From Gloeophyllum trabeum ATCC 11539 (lineage: Eukaryota; Basidiomycota; Agaricomycetes; Gloeophyllales; Gloeophyllaceae), in contig NW_006920415.1 in assembly GCF_000344685.1 (NCBI RefSeq), forward strand, positions 454,834-518,833: 64,000 nt of DNA, written 5' to 3'. Under the pieces are notes generated by a model. The model did no database searches. It had not been told where the DNA came from and saw only the letters and a list, made by a program, of their open reading frames with translations. A program made the position numbers and the translations under genes. Within the stretch, counting starts at the first letter, position 1. Each line of letters opens with the position of its first letter. This document shows positions 10,124 through 21,148 of this stretch, piece after piece.

Positions 10124-10933
10124 TACCTACCTTTGCTTCTATGAAAATTTCCGCATCTTCTGTGGTGGGATCAAGGAACGGAGAAGCTCAACGGTAAATT
10201 CTGTTGGTGTTGGGGACTCGCCAGAATTGGCTGTGTGGCATACTTACGGCCAGTTCGCGAGCCGCAATTTACTCATTCACATGTATAGTACACACGCGTA
10301 GCTCATACACCCGGCATCGTCGGATCCCTGCTTCCCTTCGAGCCAAACCAGATAAATCTGCGACCTTCCAGGCGATTTTATTTCAACTGTCAGCGTACCA
10401 GTATGCGAGTGGTGGCACTCAGGAACTACCCCGAGTACGCGACGCGCCACAAACGAGCCCGCAGTGTTCAGGAAGCGGAGAGCAGCATATCCCTTCATGC
10501 ATCTTAGTGAATGAAGTTGAGGACGCGATCGGATAACTCCGGGACGCGGTAGGTCACCTGACTCGTGTCTGTGCACGCGTATAGGGGCCTTTCTTTAAGA
10601 ATGCCATCGACTTGGCCTTGGCATCCCCAACGACGTAGGACAATTCTTTTAATTTAATGTCTTTATGTTCTTTATACTCGTGTTGATAATAGTGGACCAA
10701 TCCTGAACAAGGAGGTAGATACCAGATATTGAACGAGCGTGTGGCACGGTGCTAGGATTTCAGCGCCCATAGTCACCCCATTATTCAGCGAAAATAGCGG
10801 GTAAACATGGACCTAGTTCTTCAGCATTGTTTGCTGTCGTATTCGAAGATCCTAGTCGCTGGATTGCTATCGACATCAATCGATACGAATCCAGGGCCGT
10901 AAAAGGGAATCGTAGAGGTAGGGACGCGAGCAA

Positions 10934-10972
10934 CCTGAGTAAGAAAAGAAGCCCCATTGTACTGCATCATTC
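10934..10972 (+). promoter_or_regulatory. Shared upstream element of the R/A family (A1 copy)
   Basis: Read on the strand opposite to the gene, it is GATGCAGTACAATGGGG followed by CTTCTTTTCTTACTCAGG, 133-170 nt before the A1 ATG. A TATAAATT box follows at about 10993-11000. Confidence 0.6.
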
Positions 10973-11104
10973 CCTCATAGGCTGCCGAACCTGTATAAAT
11001 TCGCACACCACATCCGGCCGTCCGCGAAAGTCGAACTTGACCATCGACCACAATCACGTCCACCCAGCTACATCTCACAACTGCACTCTGCCTCTGCAAC
11101 AACA

Positions 11105-11758
11105 ATGTCTCCTTCAAAGCGTACCTCATCCTCAGCCACACGCCGCGCAGACGCGCATTCGAAGGCCAAGGGCGCGGCCAAGAAAGCGGAAAAGGGAGCA
11201 GTGACGCACCTCCCGCCAGAAAGTCCTGGCAATACCAAAGTACGCTTTCCATGTCAACTACTCGTTTCAGTCGGTCTCACTCATAGCCCACAGATAGGAA
11301 TCCCCGCCAGCCGCTGGATAGACTGGGGTAAGGGCCTGAGGCTTGATACGCTCGCCGATCTGATAATGGATGAGAGTATCCCCTTGGTACGTCGTGTTGA
11401 CCAAGTCAATCAATATCAGGTGTTGACAGCTATTGCTACACGCAGAGCTGCTGGCTGATCGCTGAGCCGCCTGAAGAGGAGAGGGGGAGGAAGAAAGAGA
11501 AAAAGGAAAAGAAGAGAAAGGACAAGAAGAAGAGGCTCGGTAGTGATTCTTCGCTAGTGTCCTCCACAAGCAAAAATTCACTGCCGAGCGCCTGTCCCGG
11601 GTCCACGAAAACCAACACGGTGCCGTTCCCTGTCAGCACTCGCGCTGAAAGGGAAGCAGGTGAGCAGTCGTGGAACATTCTCACCTACTCTCGCTAACAC
11701 AATCATGGTGCTCGTAGAGGGCCTCGCATCGCGAGCGGACCTCGCTCATCTGGACTGA
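11105..11758 (+). CDS. A1, small Lys/Glu-rich protein of the R/A family, four exons
   Basis: Exons 11105-11239 (135 nt), 11294-11386 (93), 11446-11659 (214) and 11718-11758 (41) join in frame to 160 residues. Exon 1 encodes MSPSKRTSSSATRRADAHSK and a lysine/alanine-rich stretch ending ESPGNTK. Exon 2 encodes IGIPASRWIDWGKGLRLDTL and then ADLIMDESIPL, alignable residue for residue with exon 2 of the R genes (GIP, R, LIMD or similar). Exon 3 encodes SCWLIAEPPEEERG, a very lysine-rich helix, LVSSTSKNSLPS and TNTVPFPVSTRAEREA. Exon 4 is a short tail, EGLASRADLAHLD. The last exon differs entirely from R genes. No function is recognised; the basic N-terminus and charged helix suggest a nucleic-acid or chromatin partner, which is inference. 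Confidence 0.78.
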
Positions 11759-12279
11759 GGGTCGTGTGGTGGAACGGTGTCTCGGTGTACGATATGGTTC
11801 TTCGAGAAAGTACTTGGTGTAGAATATTTTCGGTGCTCGTGAAGATATTATGTTGTGTGGCACGTTCAGTGGGTCTATATAGTACCACATCGGTGTGGTG
11901 CGCAGAGTTCCTTCCGGTGCAAAGGATACTCAGCAATGGCTCTACCCGCATCAAATGAGAACCCTCACTAATTTTCGCACCATATCATAGGCCTCCATCA
12001 TTGTTAGCGACGAGACCTTTCCGCCTTATTGGGCCAAAGAAGGCGCATTGTCCTTCATGGCCCCGAAAAAAGCACGCCTACAGCCACAAAGGCTTAGCTT
12101 CGGGAAATCTGTGAGCAAAATTGAATCCAGCGCAGTACTTAAACCACACCAGCACCCATCTTTCCTCTCACTCAACGTCCCCCTCGCGCTCGACCCCCCA
12201 GCGCCACTCACCCGTATAGACAACGACTGCCGTACCACGCGAAGAGCGCGTTAAAAAGCAAGGATCCGCGCGTGTAGAG

Positions 12280-13407
12280 ATGGAGGAAACCCCGTCGAGA
12301 AGGTGGACCTGCGAGGTACGCTAGCTGAGCCTGCGTCTTCGACCAAATTTCATGCTGCGCTCCTCTAGCTGCCGATTCCCCCGAACCCAAACGCAGACGA
12401 CCCGAGGATGGCGGCGGCCCTGCAGCGGCACTACGACGACGACTCGTCGGACGACGAAGACGACGATACCAAACCCGTGAGTCCTACGCATGTCCACTCG
12501 AGAGCACGCCTGCTGACCCGTGGAACACAGTGCCCTGGCTCACCGGAGACGATATGCTCCGGCGGATGCGCAGAGGCGACCCCGAGGACACGTGGGAGCG
12601 CCCGCCGGGGCCGGACGACCTCCTCGAGCCGGGCGAAGTGAGTTACTAGTAAATCTGCGTGAATGGTGTTTGTCAAACTCACGTGCGGTGTAGGAGCGCC
12701 CGGCGCTGACGATTACGGCCGAGGAGGCGAAACGGTTGGGGGACTATTGGGACAGAAAGTACCCGCCGGCCAAGCCGATGCCTCACTTCGCTACAGTCGC
12801 GGAGTGGATCGCGTGGAGATTAAAGGAGAACGAAACGGAAGCAGAGGCGGCTGCCGCTGCCTCTGCCGCTGCTACTTTGTCTGTTGAGGGGGAGCAGACT
12901 AGCGAGGGGACCTTTCAAGAAGCGTCGAGACCGGAAACAAAGCATAGCGATCCCGCGCGTGAGCGCCTCCGCTCGCAGAAACAGATAGATGAGGCACTGC
13001 GGTACCTCAACGAGCTGCAAAAGGATAAGCCTTTACCGCCACCGGTGAGTCAACTCTTTGTACCTACCTACCTTCCGGAGACTGACGCTCGTGACTAGAC
13101 AAATCCAGTGGCATTTGGGAAGTTCCATGCCCACATGCGGGATACAATTAAGCAAGTGAAGGCGACCGGGGCCGCGCGGGAAAGGGAGGAGCCTCCGTGC
13201 GATATAGAGATCCGAGGGCGGAGCCGCAGGCGAAAGGATATTGGTAGCGGGCTTACGTCGGTTGCATTAACTAACCTAAACATGCTGCCAACACCCAGTC
13301 CCAAGGACAGGGGTAAGGGAAAGGACATGATCCCTTTCCCCTCCAAGCCTCTCGACAGGGCGACCGTGCCCGCCATGCCGAACTTCTTGGAGAGCACTCG
13401 TGAGTGA
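12280..13407 (+). pseudogene. B1, frameshifted copy of the B gene (acidic patch protein)
   Basis: Exons 12280-12315, 12369-12476, 12531-12637, 12694-13044 and 13099-13407 correspond one to one with B2 at 48500-49616. Exon 3 has 107 nt where B2 has 117: ten bases (CCTCTCCGGG in B2) directly after the 3' splice site are missing. No other AG nearby restores the phase, so translation would enter a wrong frame and stop a few codons into exon 4. Exons 4 and 5 remain open in the ancestral frame, so the lesion is recent. Ancestral features are as for B2: RHYDDDSSDDEDDD in exon 2 and MIPFPSKPLDRATVPAMP near the end. Use of a different acceptor in vivo cannot be excluded. Confidence 0.65.
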
Positions 13408-14224
13408 TTAGTCTCCTCTCGGCTGCGTCGGTAGATGAGCTGATCATGGACATCTGAGCAGCGGGTGTTTATGGGGAGTGGAAGCCTGCTCGGCGGTGGT
13501 CGATGTATGGATGATGGGGGGTGGGGGCGAGCGGGAGCTGAATGGCGGCTCGATCTCTTTGTTCTGTATGTGTATACGCACCATCCTCGTGCATCGTTAT
13601 CAAGATATCACGTCCCTTAAAACGAGTAATACCTCCTGTAACGCTATTGTCGCGAGCCGTTGTCCCCCATCGCGCTTCTATCAAACCATCTGCGCCCCGG
13701 GCCTTTTCTCAGTGGTTTGTTATTTTCTCCTACCTTCCTCCTCCCTCTGGGACATTGCTAGAAAATGTGTATCGACGCACTGGTGGCCCCTGGCCCGGAG
13801 AAGTTGACAGAGGAGAGTAAGCAGTCAGTGTCGTGTTTTGGGTCGAGGGACACGACGAGCGCGAACACTGAGAAGCGCGAATATATTCATTCTCCGCACC
13901 CGGAAGCAAACGCGACTAGCAAGTTTCTTCTCCATGCTCAAATTTCCTCCTTTTACTCCCTTGCACTGCTGTTCAAACGTTCAAGCCTCAAGACCCTCTC
14001 TGTCCGTCTGCCATCGCTGTCTGTGCCAGATTAGCGTCGCACAAATGTAGCCTTCTCCTCATATGCGAAATTCAGTCCTCGTTCGATCGACTCGTTCCAT
14101 CCTATTGGGAATATCCAGATTCTAGGAGTTGGTGCGGGGAAGTCTTCGCAAGTATAATGGGGCGGGAGCGCCTCGAGAGACGAATGCCTGCCCAACGACT
14201 TGGAGCGTAGCAGACTTCTCGCGC
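13408..14224. other. Downstream part of module copy 1 and spacer before R3
   Basis: No gene is supported. Up to about 14090 the sequence aligns to 49617-50250 with many indels, a divergence rate expected of non-coding DNA. The last 130 bp, before R3, are unique. Confidence 0.5.
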
Positions 14225-15097
14225 GCTCCAGAGTCGTAACCTCCCTCTATAACAGAATCAGTGTTCGACGCTAAGCCTCCCATCGGAAACCTTGCAGTCC
14301 CGGTCCACTTCAATGTTATGCTGCACTATATGAGAGCTTACCGCCTCAGCTGGGGAAAGAACGAAGACGGCAACGGATCGGATGCAGATCAAGAGACTTC
14401 AGCGACGATGGTTACAGGCTGCCGCAGGATAGTCTTCGACAGAGACAGGGGATCGGATGACAGAGATATCTTCAGAGTACAAGCTGCGGCAGCATATGCT
14501 GCAGTTCCGACCGTAGTCAGAAAGTGAGGATTGAACATTCTTGTCTCCTCGCCAAGTTCAAACACCCCAACGGACACCACGGCCTCATATATCGCGATCC
14601 ACGCTCAGTGGAGCAAACGAGGCTGAAGGAGCACGCCCTTCCTACCCACCTGCCAGCGCCGATGTGACAACACCGTATCCATACCAGTTCGATGCACGCG
14701 AGGGGAACGCTTGGTCTTTATGTCTGTGGGTCCCTGAGGGCCCACGAAACCAAAGGGCCTATGTAGCTTCTCCTCCTTTTCGCGACTCGGGCGTCTACCG
14801 CTTTCCTTGCACTCGGGAAGTTGCAGGAAGTTGCCCCCTCTCAGGCCGACCTGATTATATATAGCATATCCTGCCGCTGCAAGTTTGTCTGTTGCGATCT
14901 CACGTTAGCATCGGGACTGCCTCCCGAATTGCGCTGTCCTTTGCCACTACATGAAGGAACCCTTGTAGCAGTTACGGCGCATACATAACGCTTGTTTTCA
15001 TCGTTACCCGGTACATCCCTCAAAATGATGTACATCAATAATCATGTTTAAATAGTTATATAGTACGTTTATCCTCCCCTCTAAGCTTCCGCCTCGC

Positions 15098-15809
15098 TCA
15101 TTTGAAGTTCTCGACTTTCGGAATCCGGCGGATCGTCTTCTGCATTGTTCTTTCGACCGGCGAAATCCTTATCGCCTCCGCAATCCTCTCCGAGATCCTT
15201 CGGACTCGGTGTGATGACCTTGGGAGGGTGACTATGGCAAGTTAGTAAATGTACGATGCGAGGTCTCAACTTACACACCTACTGCACATTTACCGCCATC
15301 GTTCCTCGGGAACGGCACTGCGTCGGTTTCCCGGCTTGCGGGAGTGGCGCTTGGTAGTTTATCTTTGTTTGCTGGGGCGGCGGACGAAGGTCGACTATCT
15401 AGTTCCCTCTTCTGTTCTCTCCTTTTGCATTTCTCCTCGCGTAGTTGCTCTTTCAACCACTTCATGAGGTTCTACGTATATCATGCAGTGTCAGTTTTAC
15501 AGTTCATGTTTATTGCTGGGACTGACTCACGAATTTCAATGTCTTGTCCATGATGTATCCGGCCATTTCATCCATATTCGGCGCGTCCTGCTCGTCAGCA
15601 TAGCGGCGACGCGGGATCCCGGTCTTTAGAGGAAGGTCACTGGGATGGAAGCTGCTAGGTGGCAAACGACGTACTTTGGGATCACCACGGCTTTGTGGCA
15701 GCAAGCTCCGACCGGATTCCTTGATTGCATTCTCACCGGTGCACATAGTATTGGTTTTCTCCTCCGTGTGGTTTGAGGAGGGCAAAGTGGTGCGTGTGGA
15801 TTGCGACAT
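15098..15809 (-). CDS. R3, small basic protein of the R/A family, four exons
   Basis: Exons 15675-15809 (135 nt), 15531-15623 (93), 15279-15471 (193) and 15098-15231 (134) join in frame to 184 residues. The start MSQSTRTTLPSSNHTEEK is shared with R1. Exon 2 encodes TGIPRRRYADEQDAPNMDEM, then AGYIMDKTLKF. Exon 3 encodes NLMKWLKEQLREEKCKRREQ (likely helix), a Ser/Pro-rich segment and DAVPFPRNDGG; this VPFP motif also occurs in A1, A2 and A3, linking the two branches. Exon 4 encodes HRVRRISERIAEAIRISPVE and TIRRIPKVENFK. No known domain is recognised. A TATAA lies about 70 nt upstream and the shared family element about 155 nt upstream. Confidence 0.77.
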
Positions 15810-15963
15810 GAGGACGGTGGGCAGTAGTGGACGATTATGGGATGTGGTACGGAGGTGGTGGTGTTCGCTATCCAGCCTCTTATAACATCCCGTGGGCTGA
15901 TGCCCCTTCTCGCATCGATATCGATTCACCTAACGGAGATCCAGAACGACCCTATTGAAGGCC

Positions 15964-16001
15964 GAATGCAGTACAAACGCGCTTCTTCACTTAACCCGGA
16001 T
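15964..16001 (-). promoter_or_regulatory. Shared upstream element of the R/A family (R3 copy)
   Basis: The plus strand reads GAATGCAGTACAAACG, then CGCTTCTTCACTTAACCCGG, about 155 nt upstream of the R3 ATG. Confidence 0.6.
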
Positions 16002-16548
16002 AACTACCTTTGTCACTCTGAAAATTTCAGCATCTTCTTTCGTACGATCAAGGGACGGGGAAGCTCTTTGGTAACGTCTGGGACTTGCCAAAATTGGTCG
16101 TGTGGCATACGGCCAGTTCGCGAGCCACAGTTTACTCATTCACATGCATATGCGCTTGGTTCATGCACCCGGCATGGTCTGATCCCTACTTCCCTTCGAG
16201 CTTCAAATTTTCAAACCACAGAAATATGCGACCTTCCACGCAATTTCCTTTCAGTCGTCAGCGTACCAGTAAGTAAGCTAACGGTGGCGATCAGGAACTA
16301 CCCCGAGTACGCGACGCGCCACAAGGGAGACCACGTGACGCTACCGCGGCTGACGCCAGTGGCGGACGCGTCGACCTTGGGCGTTCAACTTCTCCCTTCG
16401 TCTTCGCGTACGCTGCTCTCGGGTCATCAGGCCATCTGATATTTGCAGGGTATTAGGTTTACTGCTTTCAAATATTCTAACATAAATCTGGCCCTCGGGA
16501 TACATCAAGTACACTACCAGACGGACAAAGAAATGGTCGCCGAAACTC

Positions 16549-17895
16549 CTAATAGAACAGCACGCTGGTATTGCCATCGGGAATAGTATACTGTCGCTGG
16601 CTTTGAGTCTTGCCTGCAGCCGTCTGGGCGACGTTCTCCTTATCCTGGACTTGTAAGCTTCCCCGGCGCTTCCTCCAAGTTCCTTTGGATTTGACGCTAC
16701 CCGCACTTTCTGCCTTGGAATTCTTCAAGAAAGCCTTGAGCGCCGACGACTCCATGAGAGGCATGCGCTTGGGACTCGACCGCTGTCGCCCAAGCGATTT
16801 GGTCATCTTGCTCCGGAGCGACCGCGTGAAGGAGCGCTTGATACTGTTCTTGCCCGAAATCGAGGATCCCCGTCGCCGCCCGTCTTCGAGAGCCGGTATG
16901 CCGAATATATCGATGTCCATCCTGCGTAGTGTTCCGCGTGCCTTCTTGCTCTTCCATGTCCCCTCGGTGCTCTTCTGTCGCTTAGCAAAGTCGCCTAGCA
17001 TGTTTCTGAACGAACTGGATCGAGTCGACTTCGGCTCATCGACCTCCGCTTCCGCAGTTGGGCCGCTCGTGCGCGGGAATGCCACACCATCGCGGATCCT
17101 CGAAGCTTGCAAGTAGCTGTTCCTGAGCTCCTGGTGCACGAGCGAGGATACAGTGGGAGAAGCGAGTCCGTTGATCGTGGTTGTCCCTTCGCTTTCGACG
17201 GACCCCCTAGTCGCGTCTGCCTTGCCGTCCGGAGTCTCGCAGATAACGGCGCCCTCCAAGCCCAGTCCAATAGCTCGCTTCACCGGATTGACGCGGCCCG
17301 AAGTGTCCCTCATCTCCTGACATACACCGTGCTCGTCTGTAAGCCCTTCCCACTCTTCGTTGGGGTCTTCAAAAGGATCGACATCTGAACACTCCTCAGT
17401 CTCTCGTCCAGTAAGCGTCGCTAGCTGGGTTTCGAGCTCTTCGATCCTCTTGCGCTTCTCGGCGCATCGCCCTTCGGCAGCAGCGCAGACCTTCTCCATA
17501 TCCCTGATCTGGTCCTCCAGCATGCAAGCAGTGTTGATGACGTCAATGTGCGCGGTCGATAGCAGCCTGGCTGTGGACGAGACCGGGACGGGCGTCGCCC
17601 CCACTTTGTAGACGATCTCAGCGTTCAAGCAACTGGCGTTAAGGTCTGCGGAGACGCCGCTGCTATTGGCTACCGAGAGCCTTCGATCGTCCCTGAGGAA
17701 GGTGTCGTCCGCCGATGGAGGTGCCACGCCCTGGCTTTCGTCAGTTGCAGGCTCGGATGGCTCCTCGATAACCGAACTGTCGATATACTCTGCTAGATGA
17801 GCGAACGCCTGGAATGTGCTGTCGCTGAACGATGGGGAGCGGGTGGCCTCGCCGCCGAGGAGGGGCATGAACGAGAAGTCCGAGAGGGAGGCCAT
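16549..17895 (-). CDS. Uncharacterised fungal protein with coiled coil and basic C-terminus
   Basis: This is a single open frame of 448 residues from the ATG at 17895 (MASLSDFSFMPLLGG). The frame is open upstream to 18102, but that extension is Pro/Arg-rich leader-like sequence, so the internal ATG is preferred. Residues about 105-160 contain a heptad-like segment (LEDQIRDMEKVCAAAEGRCA, then KRKRIEELETQLATL) expected to form a coiled coil. It is followed by a short acidic stretch (DVDPFEDPNEEWEG) and a long Ser/Arg/Lys-rich C-terminal half (for example SIKRSFTRSLRSKMTKSLGR) that resembles phosphorylated or nuclear-targeting sequence. No domain is recognised. It shares a 277 bp promoter region with the divergent gene at 18173. 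An actin- or cell-polarity-related role would be speculation. Confidence 0.72.
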   Translation of the reverse strand: MASLSDFSFMPLLGGEATRSPSFSDSTFQAFAHLAEYIDSSVIEEPSEPATDESQGVAPPSADDTFLRDDRRLSVANSSGVSADLNASCLNAEIVYKVGATPVPVSSTARLLSTAHIDVINTACMLEDQIRDMEKVCAAAEGRCAEKRKRIEELETQLATLTGRETEECSDVDPFEDPNEEWEGLTDEHGVCQEMRDTSGRVNPVKRAIGLGLEGAVICETPDGKADATRGSVESEGTTTINGLASPTVSSLVHQELRNSYLQASRIRDGVAFPRTSGPTAEAEVDEPKSTRSSSFRNMLGDFAKRQKSTEGTWKSKKARGTLRRMDIDIFGIPALEDGRRRGSSISGKNSIKRSFTRSLRSKMTKSLGRQRSSPKRMPLMESSALKAFLKNSKAESAGSVKSKGTWRKRRGSLQVQDKENVAQTAAGKTQSQRQYTIPDGNTSVLFY

Positions 17896-18172
17896 AGCAA
17901 CTCGAAAGGCGGTCGAGGTTTGGCGAAGGGGGCGTGCGCAGGTTCGGCGTAAAGAGAGTCTTCGAATTTGGTCTGCTTTTATGTTGGACGGCGGTGGCTG
18001 ACAGTTGGCCGGCGGGATCCTACGATCCAAGGTGAAGTCATCGACTGGTCTTGGGACTGGCGGCTGACTGCCAGCCACTGCCGTCCGTATATTAACAACC
18101 AACGGACGTCGTCAATTCGCTCGTAAGTCTGCCTAGCGTTATCCATTCTCCTCCTACCCGTCCTCCCCCGCC

Positions 18173-18932
18173 ATGACGGTTGCCAGCCCCTCCATCACTG
18201 CCTCCTCTTGCTACCAATCCCTGCCCTCATGCGTCAGCGGGCTCAGCCTCGTTCCGCTGTTCCCCTCCCCGCCTCCGCCCCCGTCCTCTCCGTCATCCGT
18301 GAGTCGGCCCCGCCGTCCTGCGCATCTCGCAGCGAAACTGAAGGAGACCTCACCGAAGATCCAAGCCAACGCGTCGTGCGCGTCGGTGCCCGACCAGGCT
18401 GCCCTGAGTGTGCTTGCGAGCTATATCGTGAGGAAGCTGCCTGAGCTCGCGGAGCGGGCGCGCGTGCTGGAGAGGGAAGAGAAGCAGCTGGATCGAAGGA
18501 TTAAGGCGCTGGAGGGACGGGTGGGGACGTTGGGCGTGCCGGCCGGCTCGCCGCTGGCTGGCGGGGCTGAAGGTGGAGGGACGTCGAGGGGACGGAAAAG
18601 AGGTGCTGACGGTGAGCGATCCCCAGCGCTTTGTTCGTGCAGGTGTTGACTCAGGTCGTAGCGTTGGACGGCCAGGACGCCGAACCGTCCGTCCGGTTTA
18701 GCCAGCCTGTTCTCGTCGACGAAGATATCCAGGTCAGTGCTCTGCTCTCTTTCGGAGGATGGTCTGACATTTCGCTCAACGTCTCTTCGTCACCTAGCTT
18801 CGGTCTGGGAATTCTGATGTATTCCTGTGCCACACTATTTCCCTCAGGAGTCGGCGGAAGGGCAGGATCTTCTTCAATGCGGAGGCGGATCGAATCGCCG
18901 CGGAAGGTGTGAAGAGGCGGAGACTGGATTAA
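18173..18932 (+). CDS. Small coiled-coil protein with C-terminal basic signal
   Basis: Proposed exons are 18173-18611, about 18661-18754 and about 18818-18932. The first exon is open from MTVASPSITASS; an alternative is an ATG at 18229 with an extra intron ending in the CGCATCTCGCAG before 18334. Both give the same downstream frame. A heptad region (VLASYIVRKLPELAERARVL, then EREEKQLDRRIKALEGR) is a confident coiled coil. The middle exon encodes ALDGQDAEPSVRFSQPVLVD, and the last ends with NAEADRIAAEGVKRRRLD and a TAA; KRRR is a possible nuclear signal. No family is recognised. It is divergent from the gene at 16549-17895. Exon 2 and 3 boundaries are inferred from phase and could shift by a few codons. 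Confidence 0.55.
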
Positions 18933-19417
18933 ATTGTAGGCATTAGTAGGACTTGTGGTTGTCGTTTATGTCCCCCCCTGGTGGATGCGATGCGTTACCA
19001 AATAGTAGAATTATGACTGAATGCGCAGTTCTTTGCCTTTGCGGATATTGTTTGCAGCTGCCTCCTGCAGGGATACGGTGTTACAGTTGCAATGCGCAGG
19101 ATTGTATTGTCCTGGCAAGTCATAAGAGGGTAGTGTGCATATGCTTCCGGCTTCGGAGTATGGTGCGCTTCTGAGCAACTTGTTAATATTGCCTTCTTAC
19201 GATGCCGAAAGCATCCCTAGGTGCTGAATATTCAGCTTTTGTGGTATGTAGTGCCTCATTTATCCTCTGGCACCGGAGGGCTGAATTCTCATAGTCCCAG
19301 TGTGCCATGAATACTGATGCACTTCGAATGGTTATGATCAATCTAAGATAATATTACATGCGATTACAGCATGAATCTACGGAGTATCTGTGTTGATTCT
19401 GAGGGATTTTCTGCAGC

Positions 19418-21148
19418 TTATAGCCCATCAGTACTCAACTGTCTAGTACCCTCTAAAATCGATTCACACTTCTGTGATCGCGGTCGGACGCGGTTGTGGC
19501 ACCTCGATGGATCCGTCGGTGTATCAGAAGGTACTTCGTTATGTGCGGCCTGTAAGTTATTGGGAGGATCGTGTTCAGCCCTGAACCCGTCCTCGGGTCG
19601 CGTAGTGTGTAACACCGGAATCGCAGGGTGCTCTAGTGGCGGAAGCCCGAAGCCGGCGCTCATGGGGCCCCCGTGATGAGGGTTTGGAGCGACGAAGCTG
19701 TACGGCGGCGGATCGGTTTGTCTGATTTCAGGCGTACGTGAGCTCCACGTGGGTCGGAAGGTAAACTCCGGGGGGTTATCTGCCACCATGGCGGTTTTCC
19801 TCGACGCTCGTCGGCGACGGAAGAAGAACCATAGAGCCGCGAAGGTCGATCCCGCGAAAATAGCAGCACCGACGCAGGCACCCACGATGGCTGGTGTAGA
19901 AGGACTGTCAAGCATTCGGCGAATGATCACACATTGGACGCTGAATAAGCAGCAATGGACGCTCAACAAGCAGCAGACGCACGTATGAGTAACGGAGTCC
20001 GGTGCTGCTGAAGGAGAGCCTGTCTCCGTGTTAGCAGGGCTGTCCGTGGCCGACTCGGATGTAGACGATACCCCCTCCGCCAGGCCGGCGATTGCGTAGT
20101 CAATGCTCAGACAACTTGTGTTTAGACTATCGCCTACGTTGGTGAGTGTCACGTCGTGTCGACTTGATGGCAGTGCGCTTGCAGCATAAAGCATGGTGTT
20201 CGCATAGAACTCCGCTTGCTCTGCATCATACAGGGCGGACACGACACCATCGAGCGACACCATGTATGAGCCCATCTCGGGACCTAGAGCCCCATAAATT
20301 TGCACGGAGTCCCCTACAAGACGTGCGTCGGACTTCCAACGTAGACGTTGATACTCAACCTTACCCTAGAGTGATAGTGAGCCATGAATTAGTGCAGGAG
20401 ACATAGCACTGACTTGAAAGGTGTACGTAACAGAGTCGCCCTTGGCACAGGTTATACTATGGGTGGTCAGAGCTGATGGACATTGTATGCTCAACGCTGG
20501 ACACTTACTGGCCGTTAGTCCCATTATACTGCGACGCATTCGCCACTGTGTCGGACCAGTTAGAGCCCTGATAGGAAAAAGACGGATGCGTATCTTGCAC
20601 AAGCTGGGTATCCGTTGTAACGCTCGTATTAAACCCGATCTATTTGGGACGAATTTAAATATAGATCATACCGCGGGTTATGTGAGATACCAACATAATC
20701 CAAATCGAACCAGCCCCCAGCCCCTGAGCCTGAGTTTACCACTACAACAGTGTGTAGTCCGTCATCGAGTGGGCCGGATGAATACAGAGGACCCCAAATG
20801 CCCTCAAGAGCACCAGATGAACCATTGTTGGTACTAATGAATGTCCCATCCAGACTGATGTTGAAGAATCCGTGATTCGGTCGTTTGGCACTGAAGAGGG
20901 TCACCCCTGTGCCGTTGAAGCTGAACGTTGCAGAAGCCCCGTAGGTCGTCGTGGCGGTGCGGGTGCCACCCATCGAATACCTGGCAGGAACTCTGTCAGA
21001 ATGCAGACGCTCGTTAGGCATATGGCGCTCGCCTTGCATAGTCACCATCTCCGTCAACATCACCCGAACCGCCATAGGCCCAAGCGGCCGACGGCGTGTA
21101 GGCAATGAGAGGACTAAAGTTCTCTAGGATAGTGTATTCCTCGGGCAT
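19418..21148 (-). CDS. Single-pass membrane protein, multi-exon, basidiomycete type
   Basis: The start MPEEYTILENFSPLIAYTPS lies at 21148. The first intron appears to be GC-AG (donor AAG|GCGAGC), leading to YSMGGTRTATTTYGASATFS and FNGTGVTLFSAKRPNHGFFN, a beta-sandwich-like extracellular region repeated further on as GDSVTYTF and IYGALGPEMGSYMVSLDG. After a Ser/Thr-rich stalk and an intron at 19905-19982 there is one membrane helix (IVGACVGAAIFAGSTFAALW) followed by FFRRRRASRK, the expected cytosolic basic anchor, and a Pro-rich cytosolic tail with DPPPYSF. Many Agaricomycete genomes hold large families of this layout, usually left as hypothetical membrane proteins. Several internal splice sites between 20305 and 20800 could not be fixed. 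There is no obvious N-terminal signal peptide, so topology is uncertain. Confidence 0.65.

Larger units (their letters stand above)
8346..10462. repeat. Repeat unit R2
   Basis: This is the second copy of the R unit, directly following R1. It begins near the TAACCTCCCTCTACAACAGA block and ends inside the ACGCGACGCGCCACAA block, where homology switches abruptly to the A-B module (first shared base about 10463). Confidence 0.7.
10463..14090. repeat. A-B module, copy 1 (about 3.63 kb segmental duplication)
   Basis: It starts at CGCAGTGTTCAGGAAGC and aligns without rearrangement to about 46611-50250. The module contains the A gene, the B gene and about 650 bp of downstream sequence ending near 14090. 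Both ends are abrupt: the left end abuts repeat unit R2, and R3 begins about 140 bp beyond the right end. Confidence 0.82.
14225..16390. repeat. Repeat unit R3
   Basis: Third copy of the R unit, with the same order of landmarks as R2: TAACCTCCCTCTATAACAGA block, GGATCGGATGACAGAGATAT block, the gene on the minus strand, promoter block, and ACGCGACGCGCCACAA at about 16309-16324. Confidence 0.75.
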
